From Acrocarpospora pleiomorpha (GTDB lineage: Bacteria; Actinomycetota; Actinomycetes; Streptosporangiales; Streptosporangiaceae): a stretch of DNA of 64,000 nucleotides. Shown in pieces: positions 33,997-43,498 of this stretch. Every line of letters begins with the position of its first letter. The first letter of the stretch is position 1. The notes under the pieces are model-generated. The model had not been told where the DNA came from. It searched no databases and was given only the letters and a program-made list of their open reading frames with translations. The DNA is taken from the NCBI RefSeq assembly GCF_009687885.1, contig NZ_BLAF01000045.1:1-64000 (forward strand), given 5' to 3'. A program made the position numbers and the translations under genes.

Positions 33997-36906
33997 ATGT
34001 TCCGACGATTGTTGCTCGCGCTGGTCCTGGTCCTCGGAATGGGGACCGTTCCCGCGCAGGCCGCCGACGACTTCCCGTTCCGCGATCCCGGGCTGCCGCT
34101 GGCGCAGCGGATCGACGACCTGCTCGGGCGGCTCACGCCGGCCGAGAAGATCTCCTGGCTGCACCAGTACCAGCCCGCCGTGCCACGTCTCGGCATCGGC
34201 TCGTTCAAGACGGGCACCGAAGCGCTGCACGGCGTCGCCTGGTCCACTGACGTCGAGGCGGGCGGCGCGGTCCGTACGGCGGCGGGGACGGTGTTCCCGC
34301 AGGCCGTCGGGCTGGCGAGCACGTGGGACCCGGCGCTGATCAAGCGGGTCGGCGCGGCCGTCGGCACCGAGGCGCGGGGGTATCACGCGGAGAATCCCCG
34401 GGTGTGGGGGCTCCAGCTGTGGGCGCCCGTGGTGAACCTACTGCGGGATCCGCGCTGGGGGCGCAACGAGGAGGGCTATTCGGAGGATCCGCTGCTGACC
34501 GGGGCGATCTCCACCGCGTACGGGAAGGGCATCACCGGCGACGATCCCGACTATTTGCGGGCCGCGCCGGTGCTCAAGCACTACCTGGCCAACAACAACG
34601 AGGTCAACCGGACCACGACCAACTCCAGCCTGCCGGCGCGGGTGCTCAAGGAGTATGAGGAGCCCGCCTTCCGCACGGCCATCTCCGCCGGGGCGGCCAC
34701 CGGGGTCATGACCTCCTACAACGTGGTCAACGGACGCCCGGCCACGGTCACCGACCTGAACTCCAGCGTGCGCTCCTGGAGCACGCGCGATCTCTTCAAC
34801 GTGACCGACGCGCACGCGCCCAACAACCTGGTCGACTCCCAGCGCTACTACCCTGACCTCGCCCAGGCGGACGCGGCCACGCTGAAGGCCGGAGTGGACA
34901 GCTTCACCACCGACGACACCAACTCCGCCAGGACGACCACCGCCGTGACCGACGCGCTGGCGGCCGGGCTGATCACCGAAACCGACGTGGACACGGCGGT
35001 CCGCCACATCCTGAGCATCCGGTTCCGGCTGGGTGAATTCGATCCCGGCGGCGGCCCCTACGGGAACATCACCAAAGCCGTCGTGGACTCGCCCGCGCAC
35101 CGCGCGCTCAACCGGGAGACAGCGGGCAAAGCCACCGTCCTGCTGAAGAACTCCGGCCTGCTCCCGCTCACCCCCAACCGCAAGATCGCCGTCATCGGAC
35201 CACTCGGCGACACCCTCTACACCGACTGGTACGGCGGCAACCTCCCCTACCGCGTGACCACCCTCGACGGCATCAAGGAACGCGCGACGGCCACCGGGAC
35301 CGAGGGTGTGGATCGGGTCGCGTTCAAGCATGTGGCCTCCGGCGGCTACATCACCGCGACGGGCACCACAGACGCCGACACCGTTGGGACGGCCGCCGCG
35401 CTCACCTCCGCCGCCCAGTGGGATCTGACCGATTGGGGCGAGGGGGTCGTGACGTTGCGGAACGCCGGGAACGGCCGGTATCTCGGCTGGAACTTCGCGC
35501 CCTTCATCACCCGCGACGACCAGCCCAACGGCTGGTTCGTCCAGCAGCAGTTCAAACTGGAGCCCGCCGGGGACGGAAACTTCCTTATCCGATATGTCGG
35601 GTATGAGGTCACGCAGCCGTGGTTCTGGTTGCCGGAGACGTACGTGCAGGTCGACCCCGATGGGAAGCTTTCGGTCGGCGCGAAGGCCACCGCCGCCAGG
35701 TTCACCAAGGAGGTTGTGACCGACGGCATCGCCACCGCCGTCGCCGCCGCGAAGGCCGCCGACGTGGCCGTGGTCGTCGTCGGCAGCATGCCGTTCATCA
35801 ACGGCCGCGAAGACCACGACCGTAATTCCACCAAGCTGGCCGAAGGCCAGGAAGCCCTGGCCAAGGCCGTCCGCGCGGCCAACCCGAAGACGGTCGTGGT
35901 GCTCCAGAACAGCTACCCGGCCACGATCGACTGGCTCCAGGACCACGTCCCCGCCATCCTCTGGACCACCCACGCGGGCGCCGAAACCGGCCACGCCCTC
36001 GCCGACGTCCTGTACGGCGACGTCAACCCCGCCGGACGCCTCACCCAGACCTGGCACCGCGCCGGCGCCCCCCTGCCCCCGATCACCGACTACGACATCA
36101 TCAAGACAGGTTCGACGTATCTGTACTACTCAGGCAGCCCGCTCTACCCCTTCGGCCACGGCCTCTCGTACACGACCTTCGGCTACCAGGGCCTGACGGT
36201 CACCCCTCAAGGCGCGGGTTACGAAATTTCCGTCAAAGTGACGAACACAGGAAACCGCGCCGGGGATGAGGTGGTTCAGCTCTACACCCATCAGCGGCAT
36301 TCCCGCGTGAAGCAGCCGATCAAGCAACTGCGCGGATTCCAGCGCGTGACCCTTGCCCCCGGCGCGTCCACCACGGTCCGCTTCAAGGTCGCCAGATCCG
36401 ACCTGGCCCTCTGGGACGTCACCCGGAACCGCTTCGTCACCGAATCCGCCACGCACGACGTCCTCGTCGGCAGCTCCTCGACCGCGATCCGGCAGCGCAC
36501 CACCGTCAACGTTCCCGGCGAGCAGATCCCCCGGCGCGATCTGACCCGCCTCACCCGGGCGAGCGACTTCGACGACTACTTCGGCATCGAGCTGGTCGAC
36601 GAGACCAAGCCCACCGGCACGGCCGTCGGCGGCACGGTGACCGGTGACTGGATCGCGTTCAAAGACGCCGACCTGCGCGGCCCGGCGGCCATCACCGCCG
36701 GAGTTTCGTCCGTGGCGGGCGGTTCTATCCAGGTCCGCCTCGGTTCCCCGACCGGACGCCTGATCGGGACGGTGCCGGTCCCAGCCACTGGTGACGTCTA
36801 CTCCTGGACCACAGCAACCGCCCCCTTGACCAGAACCACCGGTACCCAAGATGTGTATCTGGTCTTCACGGGCGACCTCAGAATCCGAACACTCACGCTC
36901 AGCTGA
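33997..36906 (+). CDS. Secreted GH3 glycosidase with internal fascin-like domain
   Basis: A 969-residue GH3 enzyme with a signal peptide cleaved near ALVLVLGMGTVPAQA. The order is GH3 N-domain (nucleophile Asp271 in NVTDAHAPNN), C-domain, a beta-trefoil or fascin-like insertion (about residues 440-565), the rest of the C-domain and an FnIII-like domain (YTHQRHSRVKQPIKQL). A C-terminal beta domain ends the protein. This layout is that of beta-xylosidase or beta-glucosidase-type GH3s. It closes the GH31-importer operon and is a paralogue of the cytosolic GH3 at 59908-62685. A ribosome site (GGAGG) precedes the ATG. Confidence 0.9.
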   Translation: MFRRLLLALVLVLGMGTVPAQAADDFPFRDPGLPLAQRIDDLLGRLTPAEKISWLHQYQPAVPRLGIGSFKTGTEALHGVAWSTDVEAGGAVRTAAGTVFPQAVGLASTWDPALIKRVGAAVGTEARGYHAENPRVWGLQLWAPVVNLLRDPRWGRNEEGYSEDPLLTGAISTAYGKGITGDDPDYLRAAPVLKHYLANNNEVNRTTTNSSLPARVLKEYEEPAFRTAISAGAATGVMTSYNVVNGRPATVTDLNSSVRSWSTRDLFNVTDAHAPNNLVDSQRYYPDLAQADAATLKAGVDSFTTDDTNSARTTTAVTDALAAGLITETDVDTAVRHILSIRFRLGEFDPGGGPYGNITKAVVDSPAHRALNRETAGKATVLLKNSGLLPLTPNRKIAVIGPLGDTLYTDWYGGNLPYRVTTLDGIKERATATGTEGVDRVAFKHVASGGYITATGTTDADTVGTAAALTSAAQWDLTDWGEGVVTLRNAGNGRYLGWNFAPFITRDDQPNGWFVQQQFKLEPAGDGNFLIRYVGYEVTQPWFWLPETYVQVDPDGKLSVGAKATAARFTKEVVTDGIATAVAAAKAADVAVVVVGSMPFINGREDHDRNSTKLAEGQEALAKAVRAANPKTVVVLQNSYPATIDWLQDHVPAILWTTHAGAETGHALADVLYGDVNPAGRLTQTWHRAGAPLPPITDYDIIKTGSTYLYYSGSPLYPFGHGLSYTTFGYQGLTVTPQGAGYEISVKVTNTGNRAGDEVVQLYTHQRHSRVKQPIKQLRGFQRVTLAPGASTTVRFKVARSDLALWDVTRNRFVTESATHDVLVGSSSTAIRQRTTVNVPGEQIPRRDLTRLTRASDFDDYFGIELVDETKPTGTAVGGTVTGDWIAFKDADLRGPAAITAGVSSVAGGSIQVRLGSPTGRLIGTVPVPATGDVYSWTTATAPLTRTTGTQDVYLVFTGDLRIRTLTLS

Positions 36907-36927
36907 CCGACTCTCTATTGCACGAAG

Positions 36928-36969
36928 CCCCCGGCAGGCTGGCGAAGCCGCACCAGCCTGCCCCGGGGG
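36928..36969 (+). terminator. Terminator hairpin after the GH31-GH3 operon
   Basis: GGCAGGCTGG (933-942) pairs with CCAGCCTGCC (953-962), extended by CCCCC/GGGGG across a 2-nt bulge. The stem begins 21 bp after the GH3 stop. No T-tract. Confidence 0.7.
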
Positions 36970-37045
36970 AGTGCCCTGTCAGGGCGAGCCAACCGCGGCG
37001 AACCGCAAGCGGGCGCCATTTTCGGCGACCTGCCCGACCACGGGA

Positions 37046-37978
37046 TCATTTCCCTCCCGCGACCGCCTGGTAGTCCTCCCGGAGGTTCGCGTGGTGTTCC
37101 CTTCTCAGCTCGTAGTCGACGTGGCCGGGAGGCGTGGCGTCGAATGCCTCCCTGCTCAGTTCGAGGGCCTCGGCGAGAACGGCCACGTCATTGTTGTGCA
37201 GGTAGAGGAGATTCAGCGAGCCGGCGAGCACGGAGACGTAGGCGGGGCGGTCCGGGTGGTCGGCGGGGGCGGCGGTCACCGCTCGGCGGCCCACGTCGAC
37301 CGCCTCCAGGAGGTAGGCGAGCTTTCCGGCCCGCCGGGCGAGCACGTTGAGAACGCGGCCGAGGTTACAGAGCTGGCGAGCGCGGTCGTCCTCCAGGGAG
37401 GACGGCGCTTCCAGCGCCTGCCTGCTGACCCGCAGCGCCTCGAGGAGGGACGCCTGATCTCCGACCGCCTCGGAGCGGGTGCGCAGGGCGGCCCCGAGGT
37501 TCGACAGGAAGGGGGCATAGTGGTCGTGCACGGGCGGAAGCTCGTCCACCGTCCTGCGGTAGAGCACGATGGCCTCCTCCAGCAGGTCCAGATCCTGCGA
37601 CCGCTGGAACTCGGTGCTGAGCGCGTTGGCGTCGCCCAGCCATCGCCAGCGCGCGTCCTCTCCCACCTCCCCTTTGCGGAAGTGCTCGCGGACCGCGGCG
37701 GGAACGCTTCCGGGATCGTGCCGGTAAGCCCATTCGAGCATGTTCAGCGCCATTTCCAGTGCTTCCGCGTCCTCCCCTTCCGGAAGGAACCGGTAGCGTT
37801 GCCAGCTCAGCCATCCGACCGCGTGCGCGGCCTCCCATTCTTTCTCCAGGCTGGACACCGATTCGAGAAGGTGCAGCGCCTCGGTCCACGCCTTGCGTTT
37901 GAAAAGGCGGCTCGGGTCTCCGGTCCGCTCGAACTTCGCCAGGCGGGCTCGTACGGCCGCCAGCGATTCACCGTCCAT
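37046..37978 (-). CDS. TPR-like protein A of the CHAT cluster
   Basis: A 310-residue, largely helical protein with tetratricopeptide-like repeats (LSNLGAALRTRSEAVGDQAS; LCNLGRVLNVLARRAGKLAY). Its N-terminal module (VGWLSWQRYRFLPEGEDAEA) is also found in the neighbouring genes at 38045 and 38964. The last 35 residues (LELSREAFDATPPGHVDYEL) are shared with the 38045 gene only. No enzyme motif. The ATG at 37978 follows AAGGGGG. It diverges from its paralogue across 66 bp. Its role is unknown; being next to a CHAT protease suggests a substrate, sensor or effector. Confidence 0.75.
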   Translation of the reverse strand: MDGESLAAVRARLAKFERTGDPSRLFKRKAWTEALHLLESVSSLEKEWEAAHAVGWLSWQRYRFLPEGEDAEALEMALNMLEWAYRHDPGSVPAAVREHFRKGEVGEDARWRWLGDANALSTEFQRSQDLDLLEEAIVLYRRTVDELPPVHDHYAPFLSNLGAALRTRSEAVGDQASLLEALRVSRQALEAPSSLEDDRARQLCNLGRVLNVLARRAGKLAYLLEAVDVGRRAVTAAPADHPDRPAYVSVLAGSLNLLYLHNNDVAVLAEALELSREAFDATPPGHVDYELRREHHANLREDYQAVAGGK

Positions 37979-38044
37979 CACCGGCCCCCTTCGACGGTCA
38001 CGGAAATCCTTTCGCGCTGGGCCCCCGGTGTCCATGCTTGAGTC

Positions 38045-38962
38045 GTGAACGACGAACGCGTACGGAGAATGGCCAAGCTCAGGGCGATTCTTGAGGAATG
38101 CTCGGCGACCCGCGACGCCCTTCCGCTGTTCGACAAGAAGACCACGAAGAATGTCACGAAGCTGGTCGCGACGCTGGCGGAACCAGCGGACGACGTCGAC
38201 GCCGCCTATACCCTCGGCTGGTTCCACTGGCTGCGGTACGAACATCTGCCGGAGGGCAAGGACCGGGACGACCTGGATGCCGCCGTGACATTCTTCGGAC
38301 CGGTGTTCTCTGCCGATCCGACAAGGGTGCCCGACGACCTGCGGGCGTACTTCCTGCGGCAGGAAGCTTCCACAGAGCGCGCCCTGGACCGGGCAGCCGA
38401 GCTGCTGGACATCCACCAGCTGGACGGAGACCTGGCCGCGATCGAGGAGGCGACCGCCCTGCTGCGGCAGATCGTGGCCGAGACGGCTCCCCAGCACCGC
38501 CACTACGCCGACCGCCTCTCGGATCTGGGTACGGCCCTGCGGTTGCGGCACGCGGCCACCGGCGACCGGTTCGCGCTGGCGGAAGCCCTCGAAGTGAGCC
38601 GTATGGCCATTGCCGCCCCGGCCCCGCCCAGCACCGACCGCGCCCCCCACTTGAGCAATCTCGGGCGGGTTCTGGTGAGCCTGTACCACTCGACCAAGGT
38701 GCTGCACTTCATCGTGGAGGCAACCCAGGTCAGCCGTACCGCCGTGGAGCTGGCACCGGACGGCCATCCTGACCGTGGCACCTACCTTTCCAACCTCAGC
38801 AACGCGTTGACCGTGCACTACAACGGCACGGGAAACACCGAGGTCCTGCGGGAGGCCCTGGATCTCAGCCGGGAAGCCCTCGCCGCGACTCCCGCGGGTC
38901 ATATCGACTACGAGGTGCGAAGGCGGCATCTGGAGAGCCTGGAAGCGGGCGTGCGGCGCTGA
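38045..38962 (+). CDS. TPR-like protein B of the CHAT cluster
   Basis: This 305-residue helical protein is a paralogue of the 37046-37978 product. It shares the N-terminal module (LGWFHWLRYEHLPEGKDRDD), TPR-like repeats (LSNLGRVLVSLYHSTKVLHF) and the C-terminal tail (LDLSREALAATPAGHIDYEV). The GTG at 38045 lacks a clear Shine-Dalgarno, so a leaderless or weak start is possible. It converges on the CHAT gene with 1 bp between the two stop codons. The function is unknown. Confidence 0.75.
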   Translation: MNDERVRRMAKLRAILEECSATRDALPLFDKKTTKNVTKLVATLAEPADDVDAAYTLGWFHWLRYEHLPEGKDRDDLDAAVTFFGPVFSADPTRVPDDLRAYFLRQEASTERALDRAAELLDIHQLDGDLAAIEEATALLRQIVAETAPQHRHYADRLSDLGTALRLRHAATGDRFALAEALEVSRMAIAAPAPPSTDRAPHLSNLGRVLVSLYHSTKVLHFIVEATQVSRTAVELAPDGHPDRGTYLSNLSNALTVHYNGTGNTEVLREALDLSREALAATPAGHIDYEVRRRHLESLEAGVRR

Positions 38963-38963
38963 G

Positions 38964-41900
38964 TCATCGTCCCGTGTACACGTGCGCGGCCCAGAGGCTG
39001 GGTACCTGCCGATACCGGTCCCGAGCGGCGCGGACCGCGTGATGCAGCGCTTCAGCCGCCCGCTCGGGGGCGAACCGCTCCCGCGCCGAACCGCCCAGCC
39101 GCGCATAGAAGGACTCGGCGATGGTGCGGGCGACGCTGTCGTTGATCTCCCACAGGGTGCCGACGACGTGCGGGAATCCGGCCAGCTGAAAGGCCGTCGC
39201 CAGGTGGATGGCCTCGTCGGCCAGGTGGGAGTCCTCGGTGATGGCGGTGCGGCAGGCGGACAGGTAGGCCAGTTGGGCACGGCCGAGCCGTACCCCGCCG
39301 AGGCTGGCGACGGTGAGCGGCGCGGTGGCGTGGTCGGCGAGCAGCAGGGTGGAGCGGGTCGGATCGTCGAGATCGCTGAAACCGTGCCCCGCGAAGTGGA
39401 ACACGCGGCAGTCGGGCAGGTGCCGGAGCACGTTCTCCCTGGTCGGGCGGAGGCCTGCCGATCCGCTGGCGGTCAGCAGCACGGTTTCCGGGAACCTCGC
39501 GGCGATCATCGCCGCCTCGTCCTCGACGTGGATGAGCGCACCCGGCACGCCGGGAGTGGTCGGCATGACGACGACGAGCGGCCGGGCGCGCTTCTTCGCG
39601 GAGGGCGCTTGACGCGCATACCCCAGCGCCCGAATTGTTGGCGTATAAGAGGAAATAACGCGATCGATTACTGCCTGTCCGTTGGTCGCCCGGTGATACC
39701 CGGCCGCGTGCACGGGCAACCTGCCGAGCAGCCCTCCGGACGCCCACCAGACCCTCGGCCACACCTCGCCGACGCCAGGGCAGGCGGTGAACCCGAGAGC
39801 GTCCAGGATCGGCGCGGCGACCACGTCCCACAACCACTCCAGGCAGTCGAGCATGCGTTCCCCGCCCGCTTTCCGATCCGCCAGCCGCGACTTCGGATCG
39901 AGCGAGTCGCGTAATCCCTGGGTGAACCGCGCGGTCCGATCGGCCAGCAGGTCGAGGTTCAGCTTCCGCAGCGGCACGTGCCTGACGCTGTCCGTGGCGA
40001 GCAGGAGCGCGTCACATCGGTGATTGCTCGTGTTGAGTGTGATCACCGGCCCGGCCTCGGCCTGGGCGACCAGATCCGGTACGGCGAGGGGTCGGCCGAA
40101 AGCCTCATGGCCCGGGAGCGCGCGGATCTCGGCGAGCACCCGGGTGAAGGCTTCGCCCGCCTCGCGGCGTTCCGCCGAAGGATCGCTCACGGTCGCGATC
40201 CCGCTCCGGAACGCCTCGGCGACGTGATCCTCGGGGCGCTCCAGCTGGTCCCGCAGCCGGATGAACTCCTCGGCCAGGTCGGGCCGCCGCGCCGCGAGAT
40301 CCGACAGGTCGGTCCGGGTCTCCAGCAATTGCCCGAGCAGCACGGAACGCCCGAGTTCGAGCAGGCCCAGAGCGCGGGCCGCCGCGTCCGGCCCGCCGCC
40401 GGCCAGCGCCAGCGCCGCCGCGTCGGCGGCCACACCGGTCACCCTGCGGGTGTGCGCGAGCCGGTCGGCGTGGTCCAGACGGCGCGGCATCGTCTCCGGC
40501 AACAGCCGTACCGCCGAATCGAGCAGCTCGGCCGCGCGGGCCGGATCATCCGGCGCGGCGAGGCCGGAGGCGAGCATCGCGATCTGGACCCGTGTCGAGG
40601 GAGAAGCCGACTCGATCCGAATCGCCTCTTCCAATGCCGTGAACGACTTGTCCCGATCTGCCGGGTCCTCGGTCGCCCGGTAGCGCAACTCCAGCCCCGT
40701 GCCCAGGGTGCGCAGCGCATCGGCTTGATCCGGGCGACCGGCCGTCTCAGTCACCGTCGTCTCGGCATGCGCGATGGCGGCGTCGAGATCGGCTGCGGCT
40801 CGCGCTTCCTGGAACCGTTCCAGCAGCATGAGCGCGAGATTGTCGCGGAGCACCGGTCGGACCGCGCCGGCCATGCCGCCCTCGGCCAAAGCGGTCTCCG
40901 CCGCCGCGATGGCCGCGTCCAGATCCTCGGCGCGACCCGTCAGCTTGAAGCGCTGCCGCAGCGCATTGGCGTAGTTGCCGTGGAAAATCCCATGATTTCG
41001 GCCAATGGCCGCTGCCGTCTGGAAGGCGTCGATGGCCGCGTCGAGGCACCTGGCCTCCCGTAACCGTGGATACCGGAGCATCAGCACCGCGCCGAGACCG
41101 TTGAGCAGTTCGGCCCGGTACGGGTGGCCAGGCGCGCACGTGGCCACGGCGAGTTCGCTCGCCCGCAGGGCCATAGCCAGGTCGACCAACTCGTTCGTAC
41201 GCAGGAAGCGGGCCTGCAACGTGCCCGCCAGCAGGTGCAGCCGGTTCGGACGCTCGGGATCGTCCAGGGCCGTCAGATTGACCGAAGCCCGGCGGGCCTC
41301 GACCGCTTCGTCCAGATCCGCCTGGGCTCCCGTCCGCTCCGCCCGGCCAAGGAGCGCCTCCGCCAGATCGCTCAGCCGGTCGGCCCGCTCAGCGCCCTCG
41401 GCTCCGGACACCGACCCCCGGATCTCCTCGATGGCGTCGTCCGGGGGATCTGTCTGGGACGCCAGAGCGCGCGCGAGATTACTCGCGTACACCCGCATGC
41501 CCGGATCGTCCGGACGGGTTAGCCGGATCGCCTCCCGGTAGAAACCGAGCGCCGCGTTCAGGTCCTCGGCCAAGCCGTACTCCTGCGCTCGGTCTGCCAG
41601 CGTCTCGGCAAAATTGTTCATGTACCGAGCCAGATTCTGATGGCCTGGCGGGGTCGAGGCCACCACGCTCCGCTGCAGAACGGCCGCGCGTTCCAGGTCG
41701 TCCCGGGAGCCGGTCCGCCGATACCGCAGCAGCAGGGAAAGAGCGAAATTGTCCTGGCGGCCCGCGTAGTTCTCATGGTCGCCGGGCGTGTGGAGCGCGA
41801 TCCGCTCCCAGAGTTCCACGGCATCGTCGAGCAGGTCCGGGTCGTGGACTTCGGTCGACTCCTGGAGAAGATCCTCCGCGGTGGCGACGGCACGATTGGC

Positions 41901-42194
41901 GAGAAGCGGCAACAACGGCTCCGGGAGATCCTCGTCACGAACGCCGTTGACGTACCCGCGAGCGCAGTAATCGACCGCGGCGCGAAGATCGGAGTCCCGC
42001 CGCTCCGCCAGATACCTGAACCAGGACAGCTGGCCCAGCCGGGTCCAACCGACCAGGTCGCGCTCCTCGACCAGTTCGGCCAGCCGACGCTCGTCCGCGA
42101 GGGCCTCCGCAGCCATGAGCTCCGCCGTTTCCCCCTCCCGCGCCCGTTCGAGGCGTCGCCGCAGCACGGTGAGCAGCTTCTCCCGTTCCCCCAC
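38964..42194 (-). CDS. TPR-CHAT caspase-like protease
   Basis: A 1076-residue protein with about 600 residues of TPR-like helical repeats and a C-terminal CHAT domain, a caspase-HetF-type cysteine protease fold. The catalytic dyad is intact: His937 in FHFAGHGFSD and Cys981 in YLSACRTAI. The N-terminus repeats the module of its neighbours (GQLSWFRYLAERRDSDL). CHAT-TPR proteins elsewhere work in bacterial conflict and cell-death systems, for example TPR-CHAT with Cas7-11, where the protease cleaves a partner. No cas gene is adjacent; the partners here would be the two TPR-like genes. It is unusual for its three-gene inverted layout. Confidence 0.85.
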   Translation of the reverse strand: MGEREKLLTVLRRRLERAREGETAELMAAEALADERRLAELVEERDLVGWTRLGQLSWFRYLAERRDSDLRAAVDYCARGYVNGVRDEDLPEPLLPLLANRAVATAEDLLQESTEVHDPDLLDDAVELWERIALHTPGDHENYAGRQDNFALSLLLRYRRTGSRDDLERAAVLQRSVVASTPPGHQNLARYMNNFAETLADRAQEYGLAEDLNAALGFYREAIRLTRPDDPGMRVYASNLARALASQTDPPDDAIEEIRGSVSGAEGAERADRLSDLAEALLGRAERTGAQADLDEAVEARRASVNLTALDDPERPNRLHLLAGTLQARFLRTNELVDLAMALRASELAVATCAPGHPYRAELLNGLGAVLMLRYPRLREARCLDAAIDAFQTAAAIGRNHGIFHGNYANALRQRFKLTGRAEDLDAAIAAAETALAEGGMAGAVRPVLRDNLALMLLERFQEARAAADLDAAIAHAETTVTETAGRPDQADALRTLGTGLELRYRATEDPADRDKSFTALEEAIRIESASPSTRVQIAMLASGLAAPDDPARAAELLDSAVRLLPETMPRRLDHADRLAHTRRVTGVAADAAALALAGGGPDAAARALGLLELGRSVLLGQLLETRTDLSDLAARRPDLAEEFIRLRDQLERPEDHVAEAFRSGIATVSDPSAERREAGEAFTRVLAEIRALPGHEAFGRPLAVPDLVAQAEAGPVITLNTSNHRCDALLLATDSVRHVPLRKLNLDLLADRTARFTQGLRDSLDPKSRLADRKAGGERMLDCLEWLWDVVAAPILDALGFTACPGVGEVWPRVWWASGGLLGRLPVHAAGYHRATNGQAVIDRVISSYTPTIRALGYARQAPSAKKRARPLVVVMPTTPGVPGALIHVEDEAAMIAARFPETVLLTASGSAGLRPTRENVLRHLPDCRVFHFAGHGFSDLDDPTRSTLLLADHATAPLTVASLGGVRLGRAQLAYLSACRTAITEDSHLADEAIHLATAFQLAGFPHVVGTLWEINDSVARTIAESFYARLGGSARERFAPERAAEALHHAVRAARDRYRQVPSLWAAHVYTGR

Positions 42195-42287
42195 AGATCC
42201 TCCTCACGTCATCGCGATCGCCAGATAATTGTCGTCACGGCAGTGAGCGACGGCCATCCATTGGGGCCAGGCGTGGAAGGGAATCGT

Positions 42288-43427
42288 GTGCTAGGTAGTG
42301 ATGTGCGGAACCTCGTCGGATGGCGACTGGTAACGGTATGCGCTGGCTGGGGAGTGTTCTGGGGCGCATGGTCCGGACTGCTCCCCGCCATCAAAGAACA
42401 ACTCGGCGCATCCACGGCTGATCTCGGATTAGCCCTCACCGCAGTCTCCATCGGCGCGATTCCGGCCATGATGGTCACCGGCCGCCTCGCCCGAGGCCGC
42501 GAAAGCCTGGTTCTCGCCCTGTCCATGGCCGGCCTGGCCGCCGTCGCGGTCGTCCTCGGCTTCATCTCGGAGCCGTGGGTTCTCGCGCTCGCGCTCCTGA
42601 TCCTCGGCGTCGCCAGCGGAAGCGTCGACGTCGCGCTCAACATGGCCACCGCGCGCGGCGAACGCGTGACCGGCCGGCGGCTTTTTCAGCCGGTCCACGC
42701 CGCCTTCCCGGTCGCCGTGATCGTCGCCGCCCCCGCCGCCGGATTCGCTCGCGACCTGGGCATGTCCACCCCGGCCGTCCTCACCTGCGCCGCCGCCCTC
42801 GTCCTCGCCGCCGGTCTGGCCGCCGTACGCCTCCCGCTCGGTCCCCCCACCCAACAGGAGGACAACGAGAAGAAGCCCCGCCCCGGCCTGTGGGGAATCG
42901 GCGTGGTGCTCGGCCTGCTCGGCGCCTGCCTGCTCATCGTCGAGAACGCGGTCGAACAATGGTCGGCCATCCTCCTGGAGGATCACCTCAGCGCCGGCCC
43001 TGTCCTGGCCGCCGCCGCCCCCGCGACCTACATGGCCGCCCTCACCACCGGCCGCCTGATCGCCCAAGCCCTCCCCACCCTGACCACCCGAACCCTCTTC
43101 CTGATCGCCGGACTAGGCGGTTCGAGCGGAATAATCCTGGCCGGCTTGGCGACCACCCCCTGGCTCAGCCTGACCGGATTCGGCCTGTCCGGCCTCGCGT
43201 TCGCCCCCCTGATGCCCGCCATCCTCAGCGACGCCGGCACCCGCGACACGACCGGCGCCATCGTGACCACCGTCTCCGTCGTCTCGTACACCGGATTCGT
43301 CATCAGCCCCCTCGCCGTCGCCGCCCTGACCCTGGGACTCCCACTCCCGTACGCCCTGGCCTGCCTGGGCGTTCTCGGCCTCCCCCTGCTCACGGTCGCG
43401 ATCCGCCCGATAACCCAACGCGACTAA
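42288..43427 (+). CDS. Major facilitator superfamily transporter
   Basis: A 379-residue MFS protein with about 12 membrane helices (GWGVFWGAWSGLLPAIKEQL; LGFISEPWVLALALLILGVA; WLSLTGFGLSGLAFAPLMPA). Conserved features resemble the YbjJ/fucose-permease-like subgroup. The substrate is unknown. GTG 42288 follows AAGGGA; a GTG at 42303 is a weaker alternative. It diverges from the CHAT protease gene across 93 bp and is 71 bp upstream of the kinase pair. Confidence 0.85.
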   Translation: MLGSDVRNLVGWRLVTVCAGWGVFWGAWSGLLPAIKEQLGASTADLGLALTAVSIGAIPAMMVTGRLARGRESLVLALSMAGLAAVAVVLGFISEPWVLALALLILGVASGSVDVALNMATARGERVTGRRLFQPVHAAFPVAVIVAAPAAGFARDLGMSTPAVLTCAAALVLAAGLAAVRLPLGPPTQQEDNEKKPRPGLWGIGVVLGLLGACLLIVENAVEQWSAILLEDHLSAGPVLAAAAPATYMAALTTGRLIAQALPTLTTRTLFLIAGLGGSSGIILAGLATTPWLSLTGFGLSGLAFAPLMPAILSDAGTRDTTGAIVTTVSVVSYTGFVISPLAVAALTLGLPLPYALACLGVLGLPLLTVAIRPITQRD

Positions 43428-43498
43428 CCCCGCAATACCGCAGTAACAGCCCGGGCAATCCGCAAAGCACCCGAACGGGATTTCGCTATCCTCCCGCT

